A stretch of 64,000 bases of DNA from Endobacterium cereale (GCF_009617585.1 NZ_WIXI01000040.1:62001-126000); one strand, 5' to 3'; positions 16,949-25,660 are shown, numbered from the stretch's first letter. Translations and numbers: made by a program. The notes: generated by a model from the sequence alone, not told the origin.

Positions 16949-18475
16949 TCACATCACCGCGCCGATCTGCCACGGCACGAATTCGTGGCGTCCATAGCCT
17001 AGCAGTTCCGATTTGGACTTCTTGCCCGAAGCGACGTCGAGGATGACGTTAAAAATCTCGCGGCCCTTGTCTTCGAGGCTGACACCATCGATGACATCGC
17101 CGCAGTTGATGTCCATGTCCTCGGTCATGCGGGCGTAAAGCTCGTTATTGGTGGCGAGCTTGATCGACGGTACCGGTTTGCCGCCATAGGCGGAGCCACG
17201 GCCGGTGGTGAAACAGAGGATGTTGGCGCCGCCGGCGACCTGTCCGGTTGCCGCAACCGGGTCATAACCGGGTGTGTCCATGTAGACAAAACCCTTGCGA
17301 TCTATGCGCTCGGCGTAACGATAGACGCCTCTGAGCGTGGAGTTGCCGCCCTTGGCGACGGCGCCCAGCGATTTTTCCAGAATGGTGGTGAGACCGCCGG
17401 CCTTGTTGCCGGGGGAGGGGTTGTTGTTCATCTCGCCGCCATTGCGGGTCGTGTATTCGTCCCACCATGCGATCAGGTCGACGATTTTCTGGCCGACCTC
17501 GACGCTTTCGGCGCGGCGTGTCAGGAGATGCTCGGCGCCGTAGATTTCAGGCGTTTCGGAGAGGATCGCAGTGCCTCCCTGGCGCACCAGCATGTCGGCG
17601 GCGACGCCGAGTGCCGGGTTGGCGGTGAGGCCGGAATACCCGTCAGAGCCACCGCATTGCAGCGCCAGCGAGAGTTCTGAGGCGGAAATCGGTTCGCGGC
17701 GGGAGCGTGCGACGAAGGGCAGCATTTCCTTGATCTTTGCCACGCCGGCCTCGACCGCCTTGCGGGTGCCGCCGGTTTCCTGAATGGTCAGCGATTGAAA
17801 GTGTTCGCCCTCGGCAATCTGATAGGTCTCTTTCATCCGGGGGATCTGAAAGACCTCGCAGCCGAGGCCGACCAGCAGTGTCGCGGCAAAATTGGGATGG
17901 CTGGCATAGCCCCACTGGGTACGCGACAGCACGTCAAAGGCCTCGCCCTTGCCGGCCATGCCGCAGCCCTGGCTGTGCGGCAGTGCCACGATGCCGTCGA
18001 TATCCGGGTAGTCGTCGAGAATGCCGGAACGGTTGATCTCTTCGGCGATGTAATCCACCGCCGTGGCGGAACAGTTTACCGACGACAGGATGCCGATAAA
18101 ATTACGGGTGCCGGAGCGGCCGTCGGCGCGGCGAAAGCCTTCGAAAAAGGCTGGCGTTTCGCCCGGCAGCAAAATTTCCTTCGGGCGGGCTTCGGCAGCG
18201 AATGCGTAATCGCGCTCAAAATCCTCGCCCATGGTGACGTTCTTTTCGTGCACCCATTCGCCGGGAATGATGTCGGTCGAGGCAAAGCCGATGATCTGGC
18301 CGAATTTGCGGATCGGTTCGCCCTTGGTGATCGGCCGTGTCGCCACCTTGTGGCTGCGCGGTACGCGGGCCACTGCCACCACATCGCCTTCGATCGGCGT
18401 GCCGGTCGGCAGATCGGCGGTCGCGACCACCACATTGTCCTGCGGGTTGAGGCGCAGCGTCTTTTTTACAGTCAT
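16949..18475 (-). CDS. uxaA: Altronate dehydratase
   Basis: A 508-residue protein with both parts of UxaA: an N-terminal SAF-like domain (residues 1-95, with LPTGTPIEGDVVAVARVPRSHK... region and PIRKFGQIIGFA) and the catalytic GarD/UxaA domain with GYRRADGRSGTRN-like FRRADGRSGTRNFIGI, NCSATAVDYIAEEINR, HSQGCGMAG and CGGSDGYSGLTANPALG. It dehydrates D-altronate to 2-keto-3-deoxy-D-gluconate in galacturonate catabolism. One base separates it from the upstream alcohol dehydrogenase, so the three minus-strand genes form one operon. Confidence 0.92.
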   Translation of the reverse strand: MTVKKTLRLNPQDNVVVATADLPTGTPIEGDVVAVARVPRSHKVATRPITKGEPIRKFGQIIGFASTDIIPGEWVHEKNVTMGEDFERDYAFAAEARPKEILLPGETPAFFEGFRRADGRSGTRNFIGILSSVNCSATAVDYIAEEINRSGILDDYPDIDGIVALPHSQGCGMAGKGEAFDVLSRTQWGYASHPNFAATLLVGLGCEVFQIPRMKETYQIAEGEHFQSLTIQETGGTRKAVEAGVAKIKEMLPFVARSRREPISASELSLALQCGGSDGYSGLTANPALGVAADMLVRQGGTAILSETPEIYGAEHLLTRRAESVEVGQKIVDLIAWWDEYTTRNGGEMNNNPSPGNKAGGLTTILEKSLGAVAKGGNSTLRGVYRYAERIDRKGFVYMDTPGYDPVAATGQVAGGANILCFTTGRGSAYGGKPVPSIKLATNNELYARMTEDMDINCGDVIDGVSLEDKGREIFNVILDVASGKKSKSELLGYGRHEFVPWQIGAVM

Positions 18476-18476
18476 G

Positions 18477-19487
18477 TCAAACCTCCAGGATCGCCTTGAT
18501 CACGCCGGCTTCCGGCTTTGACCATTCAGCGAAAAGCGAGACGCCGTCTTCAAGGCGACCACGATGGGTATTCAGCGCGCGCGTCGGCACCTTGCCGGCC
18601 TCGATCTGCCGAACCACTTCGGCAAAATCGTCAGGCTGGGCATTGCGGCTGGCAATGAGCGTCGCCTCGCGCTTGTGGAATTCCGGGTCGGAAAAGGTGA
18701 TGTCCTGCCGCACGACGGACAGAAACACGTAACGGGCGCCGTGGGCGAGGAAACCAAAACCGCGCTGCATCGGCACCGCATTGCCGGTGGCGTCGATGAC
18801 GACGTCATACCATTCGCCGGAAGTCTGGCGTTCAGCCTCTGATTCCGCGTTCTCGTCAGCAAAGATCGTGGCGTCCGCGCCAAGCTGGTCGACGGCGAAT
18901 TTCAGGCGGTCCTCGCGCGTGTCCATCACCGTCACATGCGCGCCGCGCGCCTTGGCAAAAATGATCGCCGACATGCCGATCGGGCCGGAGCCGGTGACAA
19001 GCACACGATCTTCCGAGGTGATCATGCCGCGTTTGACGCCGTGGGCGCCGATTGCCAGAAACTCGATCATCGCCGCATCAGCGAGCGGAATTTTGCCGGT
19101 CGGGACAACGTTCTGCTCGGGCACGCAGAGATATTCGGCCATGCCGCCATCCTTGTGCACACCCAGAACCTGAATGTTGCAGCAGGCATTGGACAGGCCC
19201 TTGCGGCAGGCCTTGCAGGTGTCGCAGGAGAGATAGGGCACGATATAGACCGGATCGCCTGCCTTCAGTCTGCTATCTGCCGGTGCCTCTTCGACCGTCC
19301 CCGACAGTTCATGTCCCATGACGCGGGGATATTCGAGAAAGGGATGTTTGCCGGCAAAGATATGAAAATCCGTGCCGCAAATGCCGATATGGCGGATGCG
19401 GACCTTCACCTCTTTCTCCCCGCGCACCGGTTCAGGGCGCGAGACGATGGAGAGGCGGCCGGGTTCATCGCAGACCAGAGCTTTCAT
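18477..19487 (-). CDS. Zinc-binding alcohol dehydrogenase, hexonate 5-dehydrogenase type
   Basis: A 336-residue medium-chain dehydrogenase. Catalytic zinc ligands are Cys37 in GICGTD and His59/Glu60 in GHE; structural zinc cysteines are 88, 91, 94 and 102. The NAD site is GSGPIG. Similarity of layout is to RspB/LgoD-like enzymes that oxidise L-galactonate or related sugar acids at C5. Between uxaA and uxaB it could feed L-galactonate into the tagaturonate pool, a route known for LgoD. It overlaps the uxaB stop by 4 bases, supporting co-translation. Confidence 0.8.
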   Translation of the reverse strand: MKALVCDEPGRLSIVSRPEPVRGEKEVKVRIRHIGICGTDFHIFAGKHPFLEYPRVMGHELSGTVEEAPADSRLKAGDPVYIVPYLSCDTCKACRKGLSNACCNIQVLGVHKDGGMAEYLCVPEQNVVPTGKIPLADAAMIEFLAIGAHGVKRGMITSEDRVLVTGSGPIGMSAIIFAKARGAHVTVMDTREDRLKFAVDQLGADATIFADENAESEAERQTSGEWYDVVIDATGNAVPMQRGFGFLAHGARYVFLSVVRQDITFSDPEFHKREATLIASRNAQPDDFAEVVRQIEAGKVPTRALNTHRGRLEDGVSLFAEWSKPEAGVIKAILEV

Positions 19488-20602
19488 GCGGTTTTCCTGT
19501 CGGAGGCTTGGATGATGGCTTCAAGAGTTGGTGCGGGCGTGCCAGCCCAATCGAGAAAAGCTTTGATGCGGCGCTCGATCTTCAGGGCGTGATTGCCGGC
19601 AATGTCGGCGATACGGTGTTCTAGGTAGGGGTTGAGGAAACGGCCCATCGTCGTTTCGACATAGGCCTTGGCGTCGTCACCCATGCCGTGCGCCGCAAAG
19701 CCGGGAACGACTTCATCGCGATAGACGGCATCCAGCCGCTGACGGATGGCCGGGTCGGTCAGAATTTCCTTCACCGTCTCGCCCTTCGGTCGGCCTTCCT
19801 TCAGCCAGATATCGGCGAGAGTGGTGTGGCCGAGATTGAGGATGTGCAGTTTCAGGCGCTCGAACGGTTCGAGCTTGTCTGTCAGCACGATCGCCGGATG
19901 TGTGCAGGGCATGGTGAGGCCGGGCGTACGTTCGACTGCCCACAGCGCATAGGGTTCCGCGACCGCGCCGACCGGCTCGATCGGTTCGGAAACGATGCGG
20001 TCCACCAGCGTGTTGGCGAAAATCACCTTTTCTTCCAGCCATGCCAGGAATGCGGCGTCCGCTCCGCTCTTCTGTGCAAGGTCGCGGATGATGCCCTTCA
20101 GCACCGGTCCATTGCCGTTGATGAGTTCGCAAGGGAGGATCGTGAGCGGCTTGGCTGTTCTCTGGAAACGGGCCAGCAGGAGCTGTGCGAGCTTGCCGGG
20201 GAAGGACGGGCGCGGCGACAGGACGTCCAACTCGGCGCCCTCCAATTCGGACGAGATGTCGTACCCGGAATCGCCGGTATTGGAGAGCACGTATTCGGCC
20301 TGCTCGCAGAACAGGTTAACGACTTCTGCCCAGTTTCCCGCAACCGAAAGGCCGCGCTCGACACTTTTCACCGCAACGGTGCGCTCGACGGGACTGCCAT
20401 CTTCCAGTCCGCGAATGATGACCGGGAAACCGGCCGGATCGGCGAAGGCTGCCAGCCGCCCTGCGCGTTCAGCCGAGCCCGATGTCTGCACGATAACGAC
20501 GGGCAGAACATTCTGCCCTTGCTGCTTTGCCTCATGCAGGAAAAAATCCGCATGTGCCTGGAGAAAACGGCTGGTGCCGAACTGTAAAATGATGCCCGTC
20601 AT
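19484..20602 (-). CDS. uxaB: Tagaturonate reductase (mannitol dehydrogenase family)
   Basis: Start MTGIILQFGTSRFLQAHADF at 20602 gives 372 residues; the frame is open to 20803 but the upstream part is AT-rich intergenic DNA. The N-terminal FGTSRFLQAHADFF is the family nucleotide-binding entry, SNTGDSGYD and LPCELINGNG lie in the middle, and LHILNLGHTTLADIWL in the C-terminal domain. The short form (E. coli UxaB is longer, about 480 residues) is common in rhizobia. It reduces D-tagaturonate to D-altronate, the substrate of UxaA two genes downstream. Confidence 0.85.
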   Translation of the reverse strand: MTGIILQFGTSRFLQAHADFFLHEAKQQGQNVLPVVIVQTSGSAERAGRLAAFADPAGFPVIIRGLEDGSPVERTVAVKSVERGLSVAGNWAEVVNLFCEQAEYVLSNTGDSGYDISSELEGAELDVLSPRPSFPGKLAQLLLARFQRTAKPLTILPCELINGNGPVLKGIIRDLAQKSGADAAFLAWLEEKVIFANTLVDRIVSEPIEPVGAVAEPYALWAVERTPGLTMPCTHPAIVLTDKLEPFERLKLHILNLGHTTLADIWLKEGRPKGETVKEILTDPAIRQRLDAVYRDEVVPGFAAHGMGDDAKAYVETTMGRFLNPYLEHRIADIAGNHALKIERRIKAFLDWAGTPAPTLEAIIQASDRKTA

Positions 20603-20760
20603 GGACGCTCCGCCCTGATCTGATACCTGTTTGAAATAATGGCCGGTCGAGGCGTGGCAGGCCGACAGAAGCGCAATTGGCGTCGCATGCTTCCTCTCCC
20701 GTAACATGCAGTAAAACTGTTCTTTTGGGATAAAAGACAATCGCCTTGCAGGCAATTTGT

Positions 20761-20774
20761 TTTTTATATAAAAA
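20761..20774. promoter_or_regulatory. AT palindrome in the divergent uxaB/gntR promoter region
   Basis: TTTTTATATAAAAA is a perfect 14-base palindrome between the divergent uxaB (20602) and regulator (20846) genes, within an AT-rich stretch suited to promoters. It may be an operator or just part of promoter DNA. Confidence 0.3.
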
Positions 20775-20845
20775 GAGCATTCATAAAAAACAGCTTCTGC
20801 CAAGTGTCATTTCAGCAGCCGTCATTTCAAGGCGCTCTTCCAATC

Positions 20846-21736
20846 ATGAAAACCAACGCTCTTTTCAAGCGCAGCTACAATCAGGCTCTCGATATGCTGG
20901 CCGGAGCAGGAGAGGGCGTGCCTTTGCCATCAGAGCCGGCCATGGCTGCGACACTCGGTGTCAGCCGCACCACCGTTCGCGCCGTGCTGACGGCGCTGGC
21001 CATGCGCGAGATCATCACCATCGACGGTCGCGCCAAGACCCAACTGCGCCTGCCGAAGCGCAACGACTATCTTGCTGATGCCGATCTGGAGCCGCTGGCC
21101 GATATGGTGGAGCGAAAATTCATGGCGTGGCTGGTGGGGCCGGATTGCAGCCCCGGCCATGTGATCAACGGGCTGGATCTCGCCCGCCAGTTTGGGGTCT
21201 CGACCTCGGCCATTCGCGATTGCCTCAACAAGTTTAGCCATTTTGGCTTGCTGGAACGGCAAAGCAATGGCCGCTGGCGCACGCTCGGCCTGACCGTCGA
21301 ATTCGTCGCGGAGCTTTTCGACATGCGTGAACTGATCGAGTTTCGCGCCGTCGATCGTTTTGTGGCGCTTTCGAAAGACGACCCGCTGTGGAGCGAACTG
21401 TCATTGATCGAGAAAGAGCATCACGCATTTCTTGACGATTTCGATCGCCGCAACCGTGATTTTTCCGATCTCGACCACCGGTTTCACAAGCTCGTTGATA
21501 GCGCCGTCCCGAATCGGTTTCTTGGCAATATCCAGGGCGTGATGTCGGTGATTTTTCACTATCACTACCAATGGAACAAAAAGGACGAGGTTGATCGCAA
21601 TCACCGTGCGCTCTGCGAGCATCTGGCCTATATCGACGGGCTGAAAAGCGGTGATCCTTCCAGGGCGCGAGAGGCCTGCCGGTTGCATCTCCACACGGCA
21701 CGATCGACCATGCTGACATCCATCAATGTCATTTGA
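20846..21736 (+). CDS. GntR-family transcriptional regulator of the uronate genes
   Basis: With ATG 20846 the protein has 296 residues. The N-terminal half holds a GntR-type winged helix (LPSEPAMAATLGVSRTTVRAVLTAL, residues about 25-50) and a second HTH-like stretch follows (ARQFGVSTSAIRDCLNKFSHFGLLE), then an FCD-like ligand domain with FRAVDRF and FHKLVDSAVPNRF. It is divergent from uxaB-adh-uxaA and is the natural regulator of that operon. Two consecutive HTH-like segments in one GntR protein are somewhat unusual. Confidence 0.78.
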   Translation: MKTNALFKRSYNQALDMLAGAGEGVPLPSEPAMAATLGVSRTTVRAVLTALAMREIITIDGRAKTQLRLPKRNDYLADADLEPLADMVERKFMAWLVGPDCSPGHVINGLDLARQFGVSTSAIRDCLNKFSHFGLLERQSNGRWRTLGLTVEFVAELFDMRELIEFRAVDRFVALSKDDPLWSELSLIEKEHHAFLDDFDRRNRDFSDLDHRFHKLVDSAVPNRFLGNIQGVMSVIFHYHYQWNKKDEVDRNHRALCEHLAYIDGLKSGDPSRAREACRLHLHTARSTMLTSINVI

Positions 21737-21769
21737 GGGAACATTTTGTGAAATATTTCAACTTGACAG

Positions 21770-21782
21770 GTAATGATATTAC
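21770..21782. promoter_or_regulatory. Zur-like palindrome behind a -35 box
   Basis: GTAATGATATTAC has arms GTAAT/ATTAC and starts 2 bases after TTGACA (21763-21768), upstream of the cobalamin riboswitch. It agrees in 9 of 12 defined positions with the alphaproteobacterial Zur core as I recall it (GTTATANTATAAC). A repressor bound here would block the promoter. Confidence 0.4.
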
Positions 21783-21803
21783 ATAACATACACTATTCGC
21801 ATT

Positions 21804-22039
21804 GACGGCAGGCCCCTTTGGCAGCTAAGTCAGCGTCGACGGTTTCCAACGCCAAAAGCAATGGAATTAATAGGGAACACGGTGCGGACCTCAACAGGAC
21901 CAATGCCGTGGCTGCCCCCGCAACTGTAAGCGGATCACCGTCCATCCTCGAGATACCCGATGGGTGTCTGGCCACTGTGTCGTGATCGGCATGGGAAGGC
22001 AGGTGGACGACATGTTCGTGAGCCAGGAGACCTGCCGTC
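21804..22039 (+). ncRNA. Cobalamin (adenosylcobalamin) riboswitch
   Basis: The leader contains the ordered consensus blocks of the class: GGGAACACGGTGCGG near 21875, GCTGCCCCCGCAACTGTAAGC near 21912 and the B12 box AGCCAGGAGACCTGCC at 22021-22036. GACGGCAGG (21804-21812) pairs perfectly with CCTGCCGTC (22031-22039) to close the element. A small hairpin CGGGC-GGGGAT-GCCCG follows at 22058-22073. It should reduce expression of the downstream importer and pseudoazurin when cobalamin is plentiful. The outer limits are my estimate. Confidence 0.93.
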
Positions 22040-22088
22040 GGGACAGAACTATCGTTACGGGCGGGGATGCCCGGAAGAGGATCACGTT

Positions 22089-22172
22089 ATGACGCTTCCA
22101 TGCGCTGATGCGCACTCCATGGTCTTTATCCCTTTTTCGTCGATGTCGGCTGTCCGGGGCCAAGCGTTCTGA
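22089..22172 (+). CDS. Possible 27-residue leader peptide below the riboswitch
   Basis: A short frame MTLPCADAHSMVFIPFSSM... follows an AGAGG ribosome-site match (GAAGAGGATCACGTTATG) and ends 45 bases before the binding-protein gene. Its place between the aptamer and the first real gene suggests either a translated leader coupled to the riboswitch or a fortuitous frame. No domain is recognised. Confidence 0.4.
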   Translation: MTLPCADAHSMVFIPFSSMSAVRGQAF

Positions 22173-22217
22173 CGCGCGCTGTCGCCCTCCATCGATCACA
22201 CATTTCCAGGAGAGACC

Positions 22218-23252
22218 ATGTTTCATTTTTCACGCCTGTCGGTTTGCGCAGGTCTGTTGGCATCTGCCGTCGCCGCCATTCCATTTTCGACCTCGGCACA
22301 GGCTGCCGAAACTCAGTATCCGTTGACGATCAAGAATTGCGGCCTTGAGCTGACCTTCAAGCAGGCGCCGTCGCGCACCGTGTCCGTCGGCCAGAGCGTG
22401 ACTGAAGTGCTTTATCTGCTTGGGCTTTCGGACAAGGTGGTCGGCACGGCACTTTGGGTCAGCCCCGTGCTGAAAGGGTTTGAGGAAACCAATGCCAAGG
22501 TCGAGCGTCTGGCCGATAACGATCCGAGCTTCGAAGCGGTCATCGGTAAGAAGCCGGATCTCGTGACGACACAGTTCCAGTGGCAGATCGGCCCGGAAGG
22601 CGTGGTTGGAACGCCTGCCCAGTTCGCCGAGCTTGGTGTGCCGGTCTACACGTCGCCGGCAGATTGTGTCGGCAAGGACAATTCCGGCGGCGGCGATGGC
22701 GTGCGCACCGGTGTCTTTTCGATGGAGTTGATCTACGAGGAAATCCGCGATCTGGCCAAAATCTACAACGTACAGGATCGCGGTGAGGAGGTCGTTGCCG
22801 ACCTGAAGACGCGTGAAGACGCAGCCCGCAAGAAGATTGCCTCTGCGGAAGGCAAGCTCTCCGCCGTGTTCTGGTTCTCCAGCGCGGAAATGGATATCGA
22901 TCCTTATGTCGCGGGTCGTCACGGCGCGCCGGGTTACATCATGTCGGCACTGGGCATCAAGAATGTCATCGAAAGCGATGAGGAATGGCCGACGGTTGGC
23001 TGGGAAACCATTGCCAAGGCCAATCCGACCATGATCGTCACCGGCAAGATGGATCGCCGCCGCTTCCAGGCCGATGATGTTGCCGTCAAGCACAAATTCC
23101 TCAAGGATGACCCGGTTGCCAGCCTGATGTCGGCTGTCAAGGAAGGCCATGTCTTCGATATGGATGCGCAGGCGATGAACCCGACCATCCGCACGATTGA
23201 AGGACTGGAAGTTCTGGCGGATGCGATTGCTTCCGCTGGCCTTGCCAAATAA
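22218..23252 (+). CDS. ABC transporter substrate-binding protein, vitamin B12/siderophore class
   Basis: A 344-residue protein with signal peptide (residues 1-31, core AGLLASAVAAIPF, end QAAE) and a BtuF/FepB-type periplasmic fold: PSRTVSVGQSVTEVLYLLGLSDKVVGT at the first lobe and YIMSALGIKNVIESDEEWPTVGWETIAKANPTMIVTG in the second. Ribosome site CAGGAGAG precedes ATG 22218. The riboswitch upstream points to cobalamin, a corrinoid precursor or cobalt-chelate as ligand. A ferric siderophore would fit the fold equally but not the riboswitch. Confidence 0.85.
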   Translation: MFHFSRLSVCAGLLASAVAAIPFSTSAQAAETQYPLTIKNCGLELTFKQAPSRTVSVGQSVTEVLYLLGLSDKVVGTALWVSPVLKGFEETNAKVERLADNDPSFEAVIGKKPDLVTTQFQWQIGPEGVVGTPAQFAELGVPVYTSPADCVGKDNSGGGDGVRTGVFSMELIYEEIRDLAKIYNVQDRGEEVVADLKTREDAARKKIASAEGKLSAVFWFSSAEMDIDPYVAGRHGAPGYIMSALGIKNVIESDEEWPTVGWETIAKANPTMIVTGKMDRRRFQADDVAVKHKFLKDDPVASLMSAVKEGHVFDMDAQAMNPTIRTIEGLEVLADAIASAGLAK

Positions 23253-23264
23253 GCAACGACAGCA

Positions 23265-24293
23265 GTGGCACGCGTTTCATCAAAATTGGGAGTGACAGGC
23301 GCCGTGATTGCGGCGCTTGTTCTCCTCCTGTGTGCATTGATTGCCGGCGCGGCGATCGGCGAAACCTCCATTCCTTTTGTCGTGGTTGTGAAGACGATCG
23401 CCAACCGGATGTTCGGTGCGGGCTATCCGCTGGAAGCACTCGATGAAGGCATCGTCTGGAGTTACCGCCTCAGCCGTGCCGTCATTGCGGCCTGCTGCGG
23501 GGCGTCTCTTGCGCTAGCGGGTGCGGTCCTGCAGTCACTGCTGCGCAATCCTCTAGCTGATCCCTATATCCTCGGCATTTCGGCCGGGGCTTCCACCGGT
23601 GCCGTGGCAGTGGCACTTCTTGGTTTCGGCGCAGGTCTCCTGACCATGCCGATGGGTGCGCTGGTGGGAGCGCTCGCCGCCTTCGTACTCGTCAGTCTTC
23701 TGGCCATGCGCGCTGGCAGCGGCAGCAATGCCATCATTCTGGCCGGTGTTGCCGGCTCGCAGATGTTCAATGCCATCACCTCCTTCATCGTCACCAAATC
23801 GGCGACGGCGGAACAGGCGCGCGGTATCATGTTCTGGCTGCTCGGAAATCTCTCCGGCGTGCGCTGGCCGGATGTCGGTCTGGCGCTACCGGTCACGATC
23901 ATCGGTCTTCTCATATGTCTCTGGCATGTGCGTGCGCTCGATGCCTTTGCCTTCGGTAATCAGGCAGCTGCCTCGCTCGGCATTCGCGTGCGCCGTGTAC
24001 AAATTATCCTGATCTGCACGGCGGCGGCCATGACGGCGGCCATGGTGTCACTGGTCGGTTCCATCGGATTCATCGGTCTTGTCATTCCACATGCCGCGCG
24101 GCTGATCGTCGGTGTGCGGCATGGTCGGTTGCTGCCGGTTACAGCTCTTGTCGGCGCCGTCTTCATGATTCTTGCCGATATTCTGTCGCGGACCATCATT
24201 ACAGGTCAGGTTCTGCCGATCGGCGTCATCACCGCGCTTGTCGGTGCGCCGGCCTTTGCCTTCATTCTTGGGCAGAAGAGGGCGCGGCCGTGA
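23265..24293 (+). CDS. FecCD/BtuC-family ABC permease
   Basis: A 342-residue inner-membrane protein from a GTG start 12 bases after the binding-protein stop. It shows about ten hydrophobic segments and the BtuC/FecCD family blocks RLSRAVIAACCGASLALAGAVLQSLLRNPLADPYILGISAG and IGFIGLVIPHAARLIVG (given in part). It forms the channel for the ligand delivered by the 22218 protein. Its stop overlaps the ATPase start (GTGA), so the two are coupled. Confidence 0.88.
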   Translation: MARVSSKLGVTGAVIAALVLLLCALIAGAAIGETSIPFVVVVKTIANRMFGAGYPLEALDEGIVWSYRLSRAVIAACCGASLALAGAVLQSLLRNPLADPYILGISAGASTGAVAVALLGFGAGLLTMPMGALVGALAAFVLVSLLAMRAGSGSNAIILAGVAGSQMFNAITSFIVTKSATAEQARGIMFWLLGNLSGVRWPDVGLALPVTIIGLLICLWHVRALDAFAFGNQAAASLGIRVRRVQIILICTAAAMTAAMVSLVGSIGFIGLVIPHAARLIVGVRHGRLLPVTALVGAVFMILADILSRTIITGQVLPIGVITALVGAPAFAFILGQKRARP

Positions 24294-25090
24294 AACTGTC
24301 TGCGCAAAATCTTTGCTGGTCGGCCGGCAATCTCGAAATCGTGCGTGACGTGTCCCTGGATGTCTCGCCTGGCGAGTTTTTCGGTATCATCGGTCCCAAC
24401 GGCTCGGGCAAAAGCACGCTTCTGTCCATGCTGGCCGGTATTCGCAAGCCGCTTTCCGGACAGGTGTTTTTGGGTGACCAGCCCATACGCTCCATCGGCA
24501 GCCGCGATGTTGCGCGAAAGCTGGCTTTCGTCGAGCAGCAGGCGGAAACGGCTGAGCGCATCACCGCGCGTCAGGCCGTTGAACTGGGGCGAACGCCCTA
24601 TCTCGGACCGTTGTCAGGATGGTCGGCCGAGGACGACGGGATTGTCGATGCCGCTCTCGACAATGTCGATATGGCCGACAAGGCCGAGCGTCAGTGGCAC
24701 CATCTTTCCGGTGGCGAACGGCAGCGTCTGCATATCGGTCGTGCACTGGCGCAGCAACCGAGAGTGCTTCTGCTGGATGAACCGACCAATCACCTCGATA
24801 TAGGTCACCAGATCGATCTTCTCGATCTGGTGCGCAGGCAAGGTCTGACCGTGGTGGCAGCACTTCATGATCTGAACCACGCTGCCATGTTTTGCGACCG
24901 CATCGCCGTCATGGATGAGGGCAAGCTTACCGCCATCGGTTCGCCATCGCAGGTGCTGACATCGGCGACGATAAGCGCTGTCTTCGGCGTCGACGCAATT
25001 GTGTCTGCCGATGAAGACGGCATCTGTCATGTGCGCTTCCGCTCAGGTGAGCGCAAACGTGAATCCCGAAGAAAGGACGATTTGAGATGA
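24290..25090 (+). CDS. ABC ATPase of the B12/siderophore importer (BtuD/FepC-like)
   Basis: A 266-residue ATPase starting at GTG 24290 inside the permease stop. Walker A is GPNGSGKST (35-43), signature HLSGGERQRLHIGRAL, Walker B LLLDEPTNHLD, then ALHDLNHAA with the switch histidine. It drives the permease at 23265. Its stop overlaps the ATG of the pseudoazurin gene by ATGA, so the copper protein is made from the same riboswitch-controlled message. Confidence 0.88.
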   Translation: MKLSAQNLCWSAGNLEIVRDVSLDVSPGEFFGIIGPNGSGKSTLLSMLAGIRKPLSGQVFLGDQPIRSIGSRDVARKLAFVEQQAETAERITARQAVELGRTPYLGPLSGWSAEDDGIVDAALDNVDMADKAERQWHHLSGGERQRLHIGRALAQQPRVLLLDEPTNHLDIGHQIDLLDLVRRQGLTVVAALHDLNHAAMFCDRIAVMDEGKLTAIGSPSQVLTSATISAVFGVDAIVSADEDGICHVRFRSGERKRESRRKDDLR

Positions 25091-25524
25091 TCAAAGCTCT
25101 TGCCCCTATTGCGGCGCTCATGGCGGCACTGGCTTTCGCCGGCAGCGCACTGGCCGAGACGTTCGAGGTCAAGATGCTGAACCGGGGCGAAAAAGGTCCG
25201 ATGGTGTTTGAACCGGATTATCTGGAAATCCAGCCGGGCGACAAGGTCGTGTTCGTTCCCAGCCACAAAAGCCATAATGCGGCGACGATCGACGAAATGA
25301 TCCCGGAAGGTGTCGAAGGCTTCAAAAGCAGGATCAACGATCAGTTCGAAACCACGTTCGACAAGGCCGGTTTTTATGGCATCAAATGCTCACCGCATAT
25401 CGGCATGGGCATGATCATGCTTATCAAGGTTGGCGAAGCGACGGTGCCGGACAGCTACAAGGCAGTCAATTTGCCTGCCCGGGCGAAGTCACGCATGGAT
25501 GCGCTGATCGCGCAGGCGCAGTAA
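25087..25524 (+). CDS. Pseudoazurin, periplasmic blue copper protein
   Basis: A 145-residue cupredoxin with signal peptide (1-23, ending SALA-ET). The copper ligands are His63 in SHKSHNA, Cys101 and His104 in KCSPH, and Met109, with the C-x2-H-x4-M spacing of pseudoazurins. Pseudoazurins shuttle electrons in the periplasm, for example to copper nitrite reductase. It is translationally coupled to a cobalamin-type importer, which is not where such a gene is normally expected; no denitrification gene is in the window. Confidence 0.9.
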   Translation: MIKALAPIAALMAALAFAGSALAETFEVKMLNRGEKGPMVFEPDYLEIQPGDKVVFVPSHKSHNAATIDEMIPEGVEGFKSRINDQFETTFDKAGFYGIKCSPHIGMGMIMLIKVGEATVPDSYKAVNLPARAKSRMDALIAQAQ

Positions 25525-25590
25525 CCTTCCGCGCTGAGAATTCTGTCGCGGACCTCCGCGATATAACCTGCACAGTCTGTAAACGAAAAG

Positions 25591-25622
25591 AAAGGCGGCG
25601 CTTTTTCGAGCGCCGCCTTTGC
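25591..25622 (+). terminator. Rho-independent terminator of the riboswitch operon
   Basis: AAAGGCGGCGCT and AGCGCCGCCTTT form perfect 12-bp arms around TTTTCG, 66 bases after the pseudoazurin stop. The arms carry A and T runs on both sides, so the hairpin could also serve the convergent minus-strand gene. Confidence 0.85.
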
Positions 25623-25634
25623 AATTTTGAACCC

Positions 25635-25660
25635 GATGGCTGCAGCGAACTGCAGCCATC
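25635..25660. terminator. Second hairpin between the converging genes
   Basis: GATGGCTGCAG-CGAA-CTGCAGCCATC is a perfect 11-bp stem with a tetraloop, 12 bases beyond the stop of the minus-strand repeat gene. It has no T-run on its own. Confidence 0.5.
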
